Shown here: piece by piece, positions 33,717 to 42,596 of the stretch | Numbering within the stretch: the stretch's first letter is position 1 | Layout: each line of letters opens with the position of its first letter | Source of the DNA: Geminicoccaceae bacterium | Lineage (GTDB): Bacteria > Pseudomonadota > Alphaproteobacteria > Geminicoccales > Geminicoccaceae | Assembly (NCBI GenBank): GCA_020638465.1 | Contig: JACKIM010000003.1 | Span: forward strand, 201,001-265,000 | Reading direction: 5' to 3' | DNA length: 64,000 nt | The notes under the pieces: generated by a model | Databases searched by the model: none | What the model saw: only the letters and a program-made list of their open reading frames with translations | Told to the model about the DNA's origin: nothing | Program-made: the position numbers and the translations under genes

Positions 33717-34472
33717 ATGAGGCGCAAGGACAGGCAGTCAAAGATAGCCGACACGGTCCGCAAGAGGGGAAAGATATCCTCTTTGGACCTTGCTGCCGAG
33801 TTGAACGTCTCGGTGGAGACCGTTCGTCGCGACCTTGTCGACCTGGCGGAGCGCGGGCTCGTCCAGAAGGTCCATGGTGGTGCAAAGCGGCCGCGGCTCT
33901 TCGAGGAAAGTTCGTTCAGCGAGCGGCTTGCGATCCATGAGAGCGGCAAGCGGCAGATCGCCCGCAAGCTGCTCTCGGTGATCGAGCCCGGCGATACGCT
34001 TTTCCTCGATACAGGCTCGACAACGTTGATGTGTGCCGAAACGCTGGTCGAACTGCAGAAGTTGACGATCATTACCAATTCGGTTGCGATAGCGCAGGTC
34101 TTCGCGCAGTCGCCGGGGACCGCCGATGTCTACCTGCTGGGAGGAGCCTTCCGTGCCGACAACCGTCAGACCGTGGGACCACTCGCAATCGACCAGGTGG
34201 GAGAATTCCGGGCCGATCACGCCGTTCTGGCGGTGGCGGCGATCGACGCGCAGGGCGGAGCCATGGATGCCGCGTTCGACGAGGCACGGGTGGCCCGGGC
34301 GATGATCGACAATGCGGGAAGTGTCGTGGTCCTCGCGGATGCATCCAAGATCGGGCGCAAGGCTGCCTTCCATGTCTGCGACCTGCGCGAGATCGACGTC
34401 TTTGTCAGTGACCGCGAGCCGACACCGGAACTCGCCCTCGCCCTGAACCATGCCGGAGCCGTCTGCCCATGA
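33717..34472 (+). CDS. DeoR/GlpR family transcriptional regulator
   Basis: A 251-residue regulator with the DeoR-type HTH at the N-terminus (KISSLDLAAELNVSVETVRRDLVDLAERG) and the KVHGGA turn. A sugar-phosphate-sensing ISOCOT-like domain follows (FLDTGSTTLMCAETL, IITNSVAIAQVF, VYLLGGAF, VVLADASKIGRKA). GlpR-type repressors respond to glycerol-3-phosphate or related phosphates. It is divergent from the glycerol operon and overlaps the TRAP small permease gene by ATGA, so one promoter region probably controls catabolism and transport together. Confidence 0.9.
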   Translation: MRRKDRQSKIADTVRKRGKISSLDLAAELNVSVETVRRDLVDLAERGLVQKVHGGAKRPRLFEESSFSERLAIHESGKRQIARKLLSVIEPGDTLFLDTGSTTLMCAETLVELQKLTIITNSVAIAQVFAQSPGTADVYLLGGAFRADNRQTVGPLAIDQVGEFRADHAVLAVAAIDAQGGAMDAAFDEARVARAMIDNAGSVVVLADASKIGRKAAFHVCDLREIDVFVSDREPTPELALALNHAGAVCP

Positions 34473-35029
34473 GTGATGCCGCTGCCGCCACGCCAGCCAC
34501 GGCCATGGAGGAGGTGCTGCCACCTGCCGCCGCCCGCTATGTCCGTATCGTCGACATGATCAGCGACAGGGTGGGACTGGTCTCCATGTATCTCATCTAC
34601 GCGATGGTGGGCATTCTGCTGCTCGATGCCATCACCCGCAATGTGCTGATGATCCCCCTGCACTGGTGCATCGAACTCGCCCAGTTCACTCTGGCGGCCT
34701 ATTATTTTTCCGGCGGCCCGGTCACGTTGAAGAACGATGACCATGTGCGCATGGACTTGTTCTATTCGCGGCTTTCCGAACGGGGCAAGGCGCGGCTCGA
34801 CCTCGTGACGGTCGGCTGCCTGCTGTTCTACCTCGTTGTGCTGTTCATCGGTTCCATTTCCAGTCTCGAATACGCGATTGCGACGAACGAGCGGCGCTTC
34901 TCGATGTGGAACCCGTCGATGATCCCCATCAAGTCACTGATGGTGGCGTGCATATTTCTCATGATTCTCCAGGCGATCTCGATGATTCTCAAGCATGTCG
35001 CCGTCCTGCGCGGGGCGCGCGTCTCATGA
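34469..35029 (+). CDS. TRAP transporter small permease (DctQ)
   Basis: This 186-residue protein has four membrane segments: LVSMYLIYAMVGILLLDAI, LAQFTLAAYYFSGG, VGCLLFYLVVLFIGSI and LMVACIFLMILQAI. The central FSGGPVTLKNDDHVRMDLFYSRLSERGKARLD is the DctQ signature region. It partners the DctM channel. It is coupled by 4-base overlaps to the DeoR gene before and the DctM gene after. Confidence 0.9.
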   Translation: MSDAAAATPATAMEEVLPPAAARYVRIVDMISDRVGLVSMYLIYAMVGILLLDAITRNVLMIPLHWCIELAQFTLAAYYFSGGPVTLKNDDHVRMDLFYSRLSERGKARLDLVTVGCLLFYLVVLFIGSISSLEYAIATNERRFSMWNPSMIPIKSLMVACIFLMILQAISMILKHVAVLRGARVS

Positions 35030-36348
35030 GTTACGAGATGATCGCGATCACGATGTTCGCGACGATGCTGGTGCTTCTGCTCACCGGGCAGCGGGTTTTC
35101 GCGGCCATCGGCTTCGTTGCCGCCGGCGCCGCGCTGTTGCTCTACGGGCAGGGCGCGATCGAGATGCCGTTCAATGCGGTGTTCAAGCTGTTCAACTGGT
35201 TCCCGATGCTGACCCTGCCCCTGTTCATCTACATGGGCTATATCCTGTCGGAATCGGGGATTGCCGAAGACCTCTACCGGATGTTGCACGTCTGGTTCGG
35301 GCGGGTCAGCGGCGGTCTGGCGGTGGGCACCATCTTCCTGATGGTGATCATCTCCGCGATGAACGGGCTGTCGGTGGCGGGCATGGCCATCGGTGCCACC
35401 ATCGCCCTGCCGGAAATGTTGCGTCGTGGCTATGACAAGGTGCTGATTACCGGTGTCGTGCAGGGAGGTTCCTCACTCGGCATCCTCGTGCCTCCCAGCG
35501 TCGTGCTGGTCCTCTACGGGATGATCGCCCGGCAGCCGGTAAGCCAGCTCTGGCTGGCCGGGGTGTTCCCCGGCCTGATCATGGCGGGGCTCTTCGTCAT
35601 CTATGTCATGATGCGCGCGAAGCTGAACCCGTCCCTGGCGCCACGGGTGTCCGACGAGGACCTGGCGATGCCGATGGGCGAAAAGCTCAAGCTGCTTCAA
35701 GCCGGCATCATTCCCTTCCTCATCTTCTTCCTGATGACGGGACTGTTCGTCATGGGATACACGAGCCTCGTCGAAAGTGCGGCGGTCGGTGCGTCCTCGG
35801 CAACTCTGGCCGCATGGATCAAGGGGCGCCTGTCCCTGCGCCTGATGCACGAGACTGCGCGCAAGACGCTGGCGATCTCGTGCATGTTCCTGTGGCTCAT
35901 TCTCGCCGCCCTTGCGTTCGGCGCGGTATTCGACGGGATCGGTGCTGTCAGGGCGATCGAATCACTGTTCATCACCAACTGGGAACTGTCGCCATGGCAG
36001 GTGCTGATCATGATGCAGGTTTCCTTCATCGTCATGGGTATGTTCCTCGACGACACGGCGATGCTGGTGATCGTGGCGCCGCTGTATATTCCGCTGGTGA
36101 AGGTACTGCAGTTCGACCTGGTCTGGTTTGGCGTGCTGTACACGATGACCTGCCAGATCGCCTACATCACGCCGCCCTTCGGCTACAACCTGTTCCTGAT
36201 GCGGGCCCTTGCGCCCCGGGAAATCAGCCTGGTGGACATCTATCGCTCGATCTGGCCATTCGTGGCGATGATGGTGGCGACGATCGTCCTGGTCATGCTG
36301 TTTCCGCAACTGGCGCTGTGGCTGCCGCAGACGGTGAGCGGCCGGTAG
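35026..36348 (+). CDS. TRAP transporter large permease (DctM)
   Basis: A 440-residue membrane protein with about twelve hydrophobic segments. DctM features include TLPLFIYMGYILSESGIAEDLYRML, the SAMNGLSVAGMAIGATIALPEML stretch, GVVQGGSSLGILVPPSVVLVLYGMI, and the C-terminal MTCQIAYITPPFGYNLFLMR. It is the sodium-coupled channel of the TRAP system. The start, ATG 35026, overlaps the DctQ stop by ATGA; a longer open frame upstream lies inside dctQ. Confidence 0.92.
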   Translation: MSYEMIAITMFATMLVLLLTGQRVFAAIGFVAAGAALLLYGQGAIEMPFNAVFKLFNWFPMLTLPLFIYMGYILSESGIAEDLYRMLHVWFGRVSGGLAVGTIFLMVIISAMNGLSVAGMAIGATIALPEMLRRGYDKVLITGVVQGGSSLGILVPPSVVLVLYGMIARQPVSQLWLAGVFPGLIMAGLFVIYVMMRAKLNPSLAPRVSDEDLAMPMGEKLKLLQAGIIPFLIFFLMTGLFVMGYTSLVESAAVGASSATLAAWIKGRLSLRLMHETARKTLAISCMFLWLILAALAFGAVFDGIGAVRAIESLFITNWELSPWQVLIMMQVSFIVMGMFLDDTAMLVIVAPLYIPLVKVLQFDLVWFGVLYTMTCQIAYITPPFGYNLFLMRALAPREISLVDIYRSIWPFVAMMVATIVLVMLFPQLALWLPQTVSGR

Positions 36349-36422
36349 GAAGTGGCGGGAATTGCCGGGGGTCGACACCGGTAACCCCGCCGGACGACCC
36401 GATCAACAAAGGAGAGATCATC

Positions 36423-37514
36423 ATGACAGGGATCATCAAGGCACCCGGGGACAATAATGCGGGAAGCCGCCGTTCCTTCATCAAGACGGCCGGTGTCGGC
36501 AGTGCTGCCGCTGCCGCTGCCGCCGGCTCGGTGATCGCTGCGCCGGCCATCGTCAGGGCCCAGGCACCGATCAAGTGGCGCCTGCAAAGCTATTCGGGCG
36601 CGCCGCTCGGTGCGCATGTCATCAAGCCGCATATCGATGCCTTCAACAAGGCGGCCAATGGCGAGATGGAGATCGAGCTGTATTACGCCGATCAGCTCGT
36701 CCCCACGGCAGAGCTGTTTCGAGCCCTGCAGAATGGCACGATCGATGCCGTTCAGTCGGACGATGCGACCATGGCGTCGCCGGCGGATGTCGGCGTCTTC
36801 GGTGGCTATTTTCCCTTCTCCTGCCGCTTCAGCCTCGATCTGCCGGTGATGTTCGAGCGCTATGGCCTCAAGGAGATCTGGAAGGAGGCCTATGACGAGA
36901 TCGATGGTGTGGAATGGCTAAGCGCCGGTGCCTGGGACCCGCTGCATATCTTTACCCGCGAACCGATCAAGTCGCTGGCCGACATGAACGGCAAGCGCGT
37001 GTTCGGTGTGCCGACGGCCGGCCGTTTCCTGTCCCGCTACGGGCTCATCCCCGTCACCGTACCGTGGGATGATGTCGAGGTGGCGATCCAGACCGGAGAA
37101 CTCGATGGTGTCGCCTGGTGCGGCTTCACCGAGGCGTACGAGGTGGGCTGGGCGGATGTCTGCTCTTACGCGCTCACCAACAATATCTGCGGCGCCTGGT
37201 GCGGTTCCTACTTCGCCAATACCGACAGCTGGGCGAAAGTTCCCGACCATCTCAAGCAACTCTTCCTCTCCACCGCGGACCAGTCGCACTACTACAGGCA
37301 GGTCTGGTATTGGGGCGGCGAGGCGCAGTTGAGGGTCACCGGCGACAAGATGGAACTGACGCGCATTCCGGAAGAGGAATGGGCCCAGGTCACGCGCGAC
37401 GCCGAGGAATTCTGGGATGAGATCGCGGCAACCAGCGATCGCGCTGCCCGCGTCGTCCAGATCTACAAGGAATACACAAAGGTTCAGGAGGCCGCGGGCT
37501 TCCCCTATCGTTGA
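36423..37514 (+). CDS. TRAP transporter substrate-binding protein (DctP-like)
   Basis: This 363-residue periplasmic protein has a Tat signal (SRRSFIKTAGVGS then an Ala-rich helix) and a mature part starting near AQAPIKWRLQSYSG. It contains MEIELYYADQLVPTAELFRALQNGTIDAVQSD and VFGVPTAGRFLSRYGLIPVTVPW, as in TRAP binding proteins for organic acids such as keto acids or lactate. A GGAGA lies just before the ATG. It is the last gene of the deoR-dctQ-dctM-dctP run and is followed by a strong hairpin. The ligand is unknown; the setting suggests a glycerol- or polyol-derived acid. Confidence 0.9.
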   Translation: MTGIIKAPGDNNAGSRRSFIKTAGVGSAAAAAAAGSVIAAPAIVRAQAPIKWRLQSYSGAPLGAHVIKPHIDAFNKAANGEMEIELYYADQLVPTAELFRALQNGTIDAVQSDDATMASPADVGVFGGYFPFSCRFSLDLPVMFERYGLKEIWKEAYDEIDGVEWLSAGAWDPLHIFTREPIKSLADMNGKRVFGVPTAGRFLSRYGLIPVTVPWDDVEVAIQTGELDGVAWCGFTEAYEVGWADVCSYALTNNICGAWCGSYFANTDSWAKVPDHLKQLFLSTADQSHYYRQVWYWGGEAQLRVTGDKMELTRIPEEEWAQVTRDAEEFWDEIAATSDRAARVVQIYKEYTKVQEAAGFPYR

Positions 37515-37523
37515 ATCATTCGA

Positions 37524-37550
37524 CCGGCCGGGACAGCTTCTCCCGGCCGG
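37524..37550 (+). terminator. Hairpin terminator after dctP
   Basis: CCGGCCGGGA (37524-37533) pairs perfectly with TCCCGGCCGG (37541-37550) across a 7-base loop, 10 bases after the dctP stop. The T-tract is weak (GTCATATCT). Confidence 0.6.
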
Positions 37551-37816
37551 GTCATATCTGCGACATCAAGCATCGCGAGTACTCGATATCTTCCCAAGCG
37601 ACAATAATTTTGCTTGAGCAACCCTGAGGATATGCTAGATCATGCTTTGTCTTTTATGGAAATCAGTATTACTGCATCCGACGGCTCATCTTGTCATGCC
37701 TGCCCGTATTCAGGCGGTTTGATCTGAGCGGCAGGAACTCCAGTTGATCCGGAATATTGGCAAGCGGTGATTGTAGCTCCCGTTCTGGAGGTCTTGCAGG
37801 GCAAGGAGTTCAGGGA

Positions 37817-40060
37817 ATGATGGTTGAGATGGCGTCTACCGACAGTTGCATACGTCGTGGCGCTCTGGAGTTGTATCAAATTCTTGATACTCCACCGGAA
37901 GATGCTTTTGATCGGATTGTCAGGCTTGTAGCCAGTCATTTCGGCTCGGAATATTCTTCGATTTCATTCCTTGATTATGATCGTATCTGGTTCAAGGCAA
38001 AGCAGGGGTTCTGTACGGCGGCGATTATTGCCCGGGACAGTTTCTGTCGCGATGTCGTGCAATCGGTACAACCCGTGGTGGTTCTCGACGCGACCCGGGA
38101 TGAACGGTTCAAGGATTCGGGGCTCGTTACCGGCATGGGAGTGCGATTTTATGCCGGTTATCCGCTGGTCACGCCGGCAGGTATCGTGGTTGGTTCCGTT
38201 TGTGCGTTTTCGCAAACTCCAAGGACACGGTTCGAGACGTCCGAGATGGCCGCGCTCGCCGATTTTTCAGCAATCGTCATGGACCTCATGGAACTGCGGC
38301 GGGTAAAGCTGGCCGAACGAGGGCTGCGCTGGAACATCGACAATCTGTCGGCGGTTCTGGGTGACGGGGTCCTGTGTGTCGATACCTCCGGACGGATAAA
38401 TTTCTGGAACGCTGCGGCCGAGAATATCTTTGGTTATCGCAGCGAGGAAATCATTGGCAAACCCGTAGAGCTACTGGTTGGTGATTCGCCATCACCGTTC
38501 AACCTTGAAACAATGCCGGTGGCCGACCTGGTGCGTACCGGCGGGGTCCAGAGCGAGTTTGTCGGTCGATGCAAGAGCGGAAGGCTCATATGCGTCGAAG
38601 CGAGCATTTCGGCATGGCGGGACCCCGATGGCCTGCATGTTGCCAGCGTTTTTCGCGATATCAGCGCTCGCCGGCGTGACGAGGATCGAATCCGGTATCT
38701 CGCGGAGCACGACGATCTTACCGGTCTCATCAATCGTGGAGCGATGGAACGCCTGATCGACGAAGGCGCGGCATGGCCAGCCGATGAAACCCGGCGCAAA
38801 GTACTGATCACGCTCGACCTTGACGGGTTCAAGGAAGTCAATGACACGCTGGGTCACGCCTGCGGCGACCAGCTTCTGGTAGCGGTCGTCAACCGCTTGC
38901 GCAACGTCGTGGGTCCGGCGGTTGTGATGGCCCGTGTCGGCGGTGACGGTTTCGCGGCTCTTGTCGACGAGGGCACCGTCGCCGATAGGGCTCGCAATAT
39001 CGCCGAGCGAATGCTGGGCGTCATATCCGAACATCCCTTCGTCTTCGATCGTCAGGCAGTCTACGTCCGTGCGAGCGCGGGGCTGGCATGCTTTCCTCAA
39101 CATGGGCGATCCGGCAACGAATTGCTTGCCAACGCCGATCTTGCCCTGCATAGGGCCAAGAAGTCGGGTCGGCAGCGAATCTCGTATTATGAACCGGAAA
39201 TCCGGGCACAGATTGCCCGGCGCCGCACGCTCCATGTCGAGTTGCAGCGCGCGATGGAGCAATCCGAATTCGTGCTCTATTACCAGCCGCAGGTGTCCCT
39301 TCAGGATCTGACGATTGTCGGAGCGGAAGCGCTTGTACGCTGGAATCACCCGGAACGCGGGCTGGTTCTCCCCGGTGAATTCATCTCCGTGCTCAATGCC
39401 AGTCCGCTTGCCAGCCAGTTCAGCCGTTGGGTCATGGAGACGGCGTGCCGGCAGGCGCGGGAGTGGCATGATCTCGGATATCCCATTCGTGTCGGAGTGA
39501 ATGTATCGCAGGGTGAATTTCGAGCCGGACTGTTGCGGGATTCGATAGAATCCGTCCTCGTGGAGGCGAAGCTGCCGGCATGCCTGATCGAGATCGAGGT
39601 CACCGAGGATGTCGTTCTCGACCATGGTGATGAAACGGTCTCGATGCTGCATTCGCTGCGGGAGCAGGGAGTGAGCATCGCGTTCGACGATTTCGGTACG
39701 GGCTATGCGAGCCTTGTCTATCTCAAGCGGTTTCCGCTTGACCGGCTCAAGGTCGACCGGTCGTTTGTTGGCGAGATCGGTCTGGACCGTGAGGACGAGG
39801 CGATTGTGCGCAGCATCATCGATCTTGGCAGGCATCTTAATCTTGAGATTATCGCCGAAGGTGTGGAAACTTCCGCCCAGGCGGAATTCCTCCGCGGACT
39901 GGGTTGTCGTCAGGCACAAGGTTTCCATTTTGGCGGTGCTGTTCCCGCGGCCGAATTTGAAGCGCTGGTTGTCACGCAGGCGACAACCACTGACCAGCGT
40001 CGGACTTCTCTGGGTAATCCTTTTCCCGGGCGTCGACACAATGTCGACCACAAATCGTAG
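37817..40060 (+). CDS. GAF-PAS-GGDEF-EAL cyclic-di-GMP signalling protein
   Basis: A 747-residue soluble protein. Order: GAF (about 15-165), PAS (about 175-305, WNAAAENIFGYRSEEIIGKPV), GGDEF (about 315-475) and EAL (about 485-735). The GGDEF site reads GGDGF (about 374), so the fourth position lacks Glu and cyclase activity is doubtful. The EAL domain keeps EAL in GAEALVRW (about 503), DDFGTGYASLVYLKRFPLDRLKVD and EGVET, so it is probably an active c-di-GMP phosphodiesterase. The start, ATG 37817, follows AAGGAG by 8 bases. It stands as its own unit after a terminator and a 260-base AT-rich leader. Confidence 0.92.
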   Translation: MMVEMASTDSCIRRGALELYQILDTPPEDAFDRIVRLVASHFGSEYSSISFLDYDRIWFKAKQGFCTAAIIARDSFCRDVVQSVQPVVVLDATRDERFKDSGLVTGMGVRFYAGYPLVTPAGIVVGSVCAFSQTPRTRFETSEMAALADFSAIVMDLMELRRVKLAERGLRWNIDNLSAVLGDGVLCVDTSGRINFWNAAAENIFGYRSEEIIGKPVELLVGDSPSPFNLETMPVADLVRTGGVQSEFVGRCKSGRLICVEASISAWRDPDGLHVASVFRDISARRRDEDRIRYLAEHDDLTGLINRGAMERLIDEGAAWPADETRRKVLITLDLDGFKEVNDTLGHACGDQLLVAVVNRLRNVVGPAVVMARVGGDGFAALVDEGTVADRARNIAERMLGVISEHPFVFDRQAVYVRASAGLACFPQHGRSGNELLANADLALHRAKKSGRQRISYYEPEIRAQIARRRTLHVELQRAMEQSEFVLYYQPQVSLQDLTIVGAEALVRWNHPERGLVLPGEFISVLNASPLASQFSRWVMETACRQAREWHDLGYPIRVGVNVSQGEFRAGLLRDSIESVLVEAKLPACLIEIEVTEDVVLDHGDETVSMLHSLREQGVSIAFDDFGTGYASLVYLKRFPLDRLKVDRSFVGEIGLDREDEAIVRSIIDLGRHLNLEIIAEGVETSAQAEFLRGLGCRQAQGFHFGGAVPAAEFEALVVTQATTTDQRRTSLGNPFPGRRHNVDHKS

Positions 40061-40100
40061 AACTGTATACAGATCGAACAGTCCGTATACATTCAGTTCG
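40060..40100. promoter_or_regulatory. Imperfect inverted repeat before the AhpD-like gene
   Basis: GAACTGTATAC (40060-40070) faces GTATACATTCAGTTC (40085-40099); the arms match apart from a 4-base bulge (AATG). The repeat lies about 57 bases before the start of the AhpD-like gene and could be an operator. No regulator is adjacent. Confidence 0.3.
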
Positions 40101-40156
40101 ATACCGGTGGAGTTCGTCTCGACCCATTTCCATAACGCGACAGGAGGATTCGCATC

Positions 40157-40495
40157 ATGTCCGAAATGCACCTGCCCAAGGCCAGCCGGGAACTTGCCGG
40201 GAGACGTCATGCCCTGGCACCGGAGGTCGAGGACGCCTTCCTTGCATTCTCAAAGGCGACATTCGCCGAGGGGGCGCTGGATGCGCGTACCAAACAGCTC
40301 ATCGCCGTCGCGGTCGCGCATGTGACCCAGTGTCCCTGGTGCATCGAGGGGCATGTGAAGGCGGCACGCCGGGCAGGGGCCAGTGACGAGCAGGTGATGG
40401 AGGCGATCTGGGTGGCGGCCGAAATGCGTGCCGGTGCGACCTGGGCGCATTCGCTCAAGGCGGTCGAACTGATGCAGCCCGCCGATCCGGCCTGA
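40157..40495 (+). CDS. Carboxymuconolactone decarboxylase family protein (AhpD-like)
   Basis: A 112-residue helical protein with the AhpD-type redox motif CPWCIEGH (CxxCxxxH) preceded by LDARTKQLIAVAVAHVTQ and followed by VKAARRAGASDEQVMEAIWVAAEM. Such proteins are small peroxidase or disulfide reductase-like enzymes. AGGAGG lies about 10 bases before the ATG. It converges with the sugar ABC permease operon, with 8 bases between the stops. It has no obvious pathway partner here. Confidence 0.9.
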   Translation: MSEMHLPKASRELAGRRHALAPEVEDAFLAFSKATFAEGALDARTKQLIAVAVAHVTQCPWCIEGHVKAARRAGASDEQVMEAIWVAAEMRAGATWAHSLKAVELMQPADPA

Positions 40496-40503
40496 GCGCC
40501 CGC

Positions 40504-41421
40504 CTATTTCACTGCACCGGCGGCCATCCCCTTGATGATGTAGCGTTCGAGCAGGATGCCGATGACGATCAGCGGCAGGATCGCGGCAAACGAGAGAGCG
40601 GCCATCGACCACCACGAGATGCCCTGGCTGCCTGTCTGGCTTGCGACCATTACCGGCATGGTAACGGCATCCGTGGACGTCAGGAGGGCCGCGAAGAAAT
40701 ACTCGTTCCAGGTGAGCACGAGGCTGAGGATGAAGGCCGCGACCATGCCGGGCAGGGCGATGGGCAGCACGATCGTGGCGAACGCTCCCCAGACGGAAAG
40801 CCCATCGACCAGGGCGGCTTCCTCAAGTTCGACCGGGATCGAGGCGAACTGATCACGCATGATCCAGATGACGATGGGCAGAACGGTGAGTGTATACAGG
40901 AGGATCAGTCCTGCATGCGTGTCGAGCAGGGCGAGTTCCTTGTAGAGGACGAGGAAGGGCAGGGCGAGGACCACGGGCGGCAGGATCAACTGGCTGAGGA
41001 AGAAGAACAGGATATCCGAATTGCGCATGAACCCGAAGCGGTAGGAAAAGCGCGACAGGCCATAGGCGGCGAGACTGCCCAGGACAACCGCGAGTGCCGA
41101 CGATGAGACCGAGGCGATGGTGGAATTGGCAAACCGCTTGAGGAATTCCGCGCGCACGGTGCTTTCCGCACCGATGGTATCGGGCGACAGCCCGAGCGAC
41201 TTCCAGCCCAGCCATTTCGGAGTGAAATCGATCCACGGAAGAATCGCACCCTTCATGACATCGGGCGCCATCTTGAAGGATGTGGTGATGGTCCAGAAGA
41301 TCGGGAACAGGCAGATCACGGCCCAGAGGAGAAGTGCGCCGTATACAGCCGTGCGGCTCAACCACCACTGGCCGCTGTGGCGGCGGTCGGCTTCACTGTC
41401 GTGGAAGATCTGTTCGGTCAT
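40504..41421 (-). CDS. Carbohydrate ABC transporter permease (MalG-like)
   Basis: A 305-residue permease with six membrane segments, beginning after a polar N-terminus (MTEQIFHDSEADRRHSGQWW). The EAA loop reads EEAALVDGLSVWGAFATIVLPIALP. It is the CUT1-type partner of the MalF-like gene upstream, which its ATG overlaps by ATGA. A longer open frame upstream lies within the malF-like gene and was not used. No ATPase gene follows, so the system must borrow one. Confidence 0.9.
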   Translation of the reverse strand: MTEQIFHDSEADRRHSGQWWLSRTAVYGALLLWAVICLFPIFWTITTSFKMAPDVMKGAILPWIDFTPKWLGWKSLGLSPDTIGAESTVRAEFLKRFANSTIASVSSSALAVVLGSLAAYGLSRFSYRFGFMRNSDILFFFLSQLILPPVVLALPFLVLYKELALLDTHAGLILLYTLTVLPIVIWIMRDQFASIPVELEEAALVDGLSVWGAFATIVLPIALPGMVAAFILSLVLTWNEYFFAALLTSTDAVTMPVMVASQTGSQGISWWSMAALSFAAILPLIVIGILLERYIIKGMAAGAVK

Positions 41422-42536
41422 CGCTGGTATTTCGGGTTGGTCCATCGGTCGGCGAATTTCATCAGCACGGTCATGGCAATGATGATCAACACAAGGTAGA
41501 CCATGGCGAGCAATGTGCCGTAGCCGACATTCGAGCGATCCCGGTATTCGCGGAAGATGAAGCTGGTGACGCTGTCGGTTGCCCCGCCGGGCCCGCCGGA
41601 GGTGACGTTGATGATGATATCGGCGAGCTTCAGCTTGAAGATGATGCGGATCATGATGGCGGTGATCGAGACCGGCAGCATCAGCGGAAAGGTGATCTTC
41701 CAGAAATTCTGCCAGGGTGTCGCGCCATCGACATAGGCGGCTTCGTTCAATTCCCTTGGGATCGCCTGCAGGCCCGCGAGAATCATGATCATCATGAACG
41801 GAATGAACGTCCATGCGTCCATCATCATGATCATCGCCCGGGCAATCTCCGGTGTGCCGAAGAAGGACGGGTTTTCCCAGCCGAGCCAGCGGACGAGCCG
41901 GGCGATCGGGCCGAAGCGGGCTTCGAGCATGGACTTGCCGACCATCCAGCTCACCGCGACCGGGCTCAGCATGAGCGGCATGAGGAAGGCGACGCGGAAG
42001 AACTTGCGCGCCCGGATCTGGCCGTTGAGGAGAATCGCTAGTCCGAAGGCGATGCCGTATTCGATGATGATGGCAAGCGAATACCAGATCATGTTGGTAA
42101 GCGCGTTCCAGAAGAACGGATCTTCCCACATCTGTCGGATATTGCCCAGACCGTTAAAATGACCGCCCTGCAACGAGGCGAGATTCCAGTCCGTGAACGC
42201 GATCGTCAGGCCGAAGACCAGCGGGAACACGACCATGGCCACGGTGAACAGCGCGGCGGGCAGGACGAAGACAAGGCGTTTGCCGTGCTCTCCCTTGAGC
42301 AGGACCTGACCTGTACACAGACACACACACCACAGGACGTAGGCATAGAGCGTCGGCCGCCAGGATGTGAAACCGGGGTCGATCCAGCCGAGCATCCATG
42401 CGGCCTGTGCGAAGGCCACGAGCACGAGCAGGCCAGCGCTCCCATGCATGAGGAGCAGGCCGAATCCACGCCTTTGCGGCGTGATATTGTCTGCCGTGAC
42501 GACGTGCAGCCGATCACCTTCACTGGCCAAGGGCAA
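41418..42536 (-). CDS. Carbohydrate ABC transporter permease (MalF-like)
   Basis: This protein of about 372 residues has eight or so hydrophobic segments and the EAA loop NEAAYVDGATPWQNFWKITFPLMLP. An N-terminal extension with two extra hydrophobic stretches precedes the usual CUT1 permease core (VFVLPAALFTVAMVVFPLVFGLTIAFTDWN). The start is uncertain: the frame opens with TTG 42536 only 2 bases after GAGG, and the first ATG is at 42449. It follows the binding-protein gene by about 60 bases. Confidence 0.87.
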   Translation of the reverse strand: MPLASEGDRLHVVTADNITPQRRGFGLLLMHGSAGLLVLVAFAQAAWMLGWIDPGFTSWRPTLYAYVLWCVCLCTGQVLLKGEHGKRLVFVLPAALFTVAMVVFPLVFGLTIAFTDWNLASLQGGHFNGLGNIRQMWEDPFFWNALTNMIWYSLAIIIEYGIAFGLAILLNGQIRARKFFRVAFLMPLMLSPVAVSWMVGKSMLEARFGPIARLVRWLGWENPSFFGTPEIARAMIMMMDAWTFIPFMMIMILAGLQAIPRELNEAAYVDGATPWQNFWKITFPLMLPVSITAIMIRIIFKLKLADIIINVTSGGPGGATDSVTSFIFREYRDRSNVGYGTLLAMVYLVLIIIAMTVLMKFADRWTNPKYQR

Positions 42537-42596
42537 ATCCTCAAGATGAAGACGGCCGGCAGATGAAGACAGCCGGCCGTGTCAGCATTCTGCCGA

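Noticed and set aside
38492..40210. A 572-codon open frame on the minus strand
   Set aside because: Antisense to the GGDEF-EAL gene; no domain.
28538..42315. Repeated GTATAC hexamers around the sugar and glycerol operons
   Set aside because: The number is near what base composition predicts and most lie inside coding sequence; not treated as operators.
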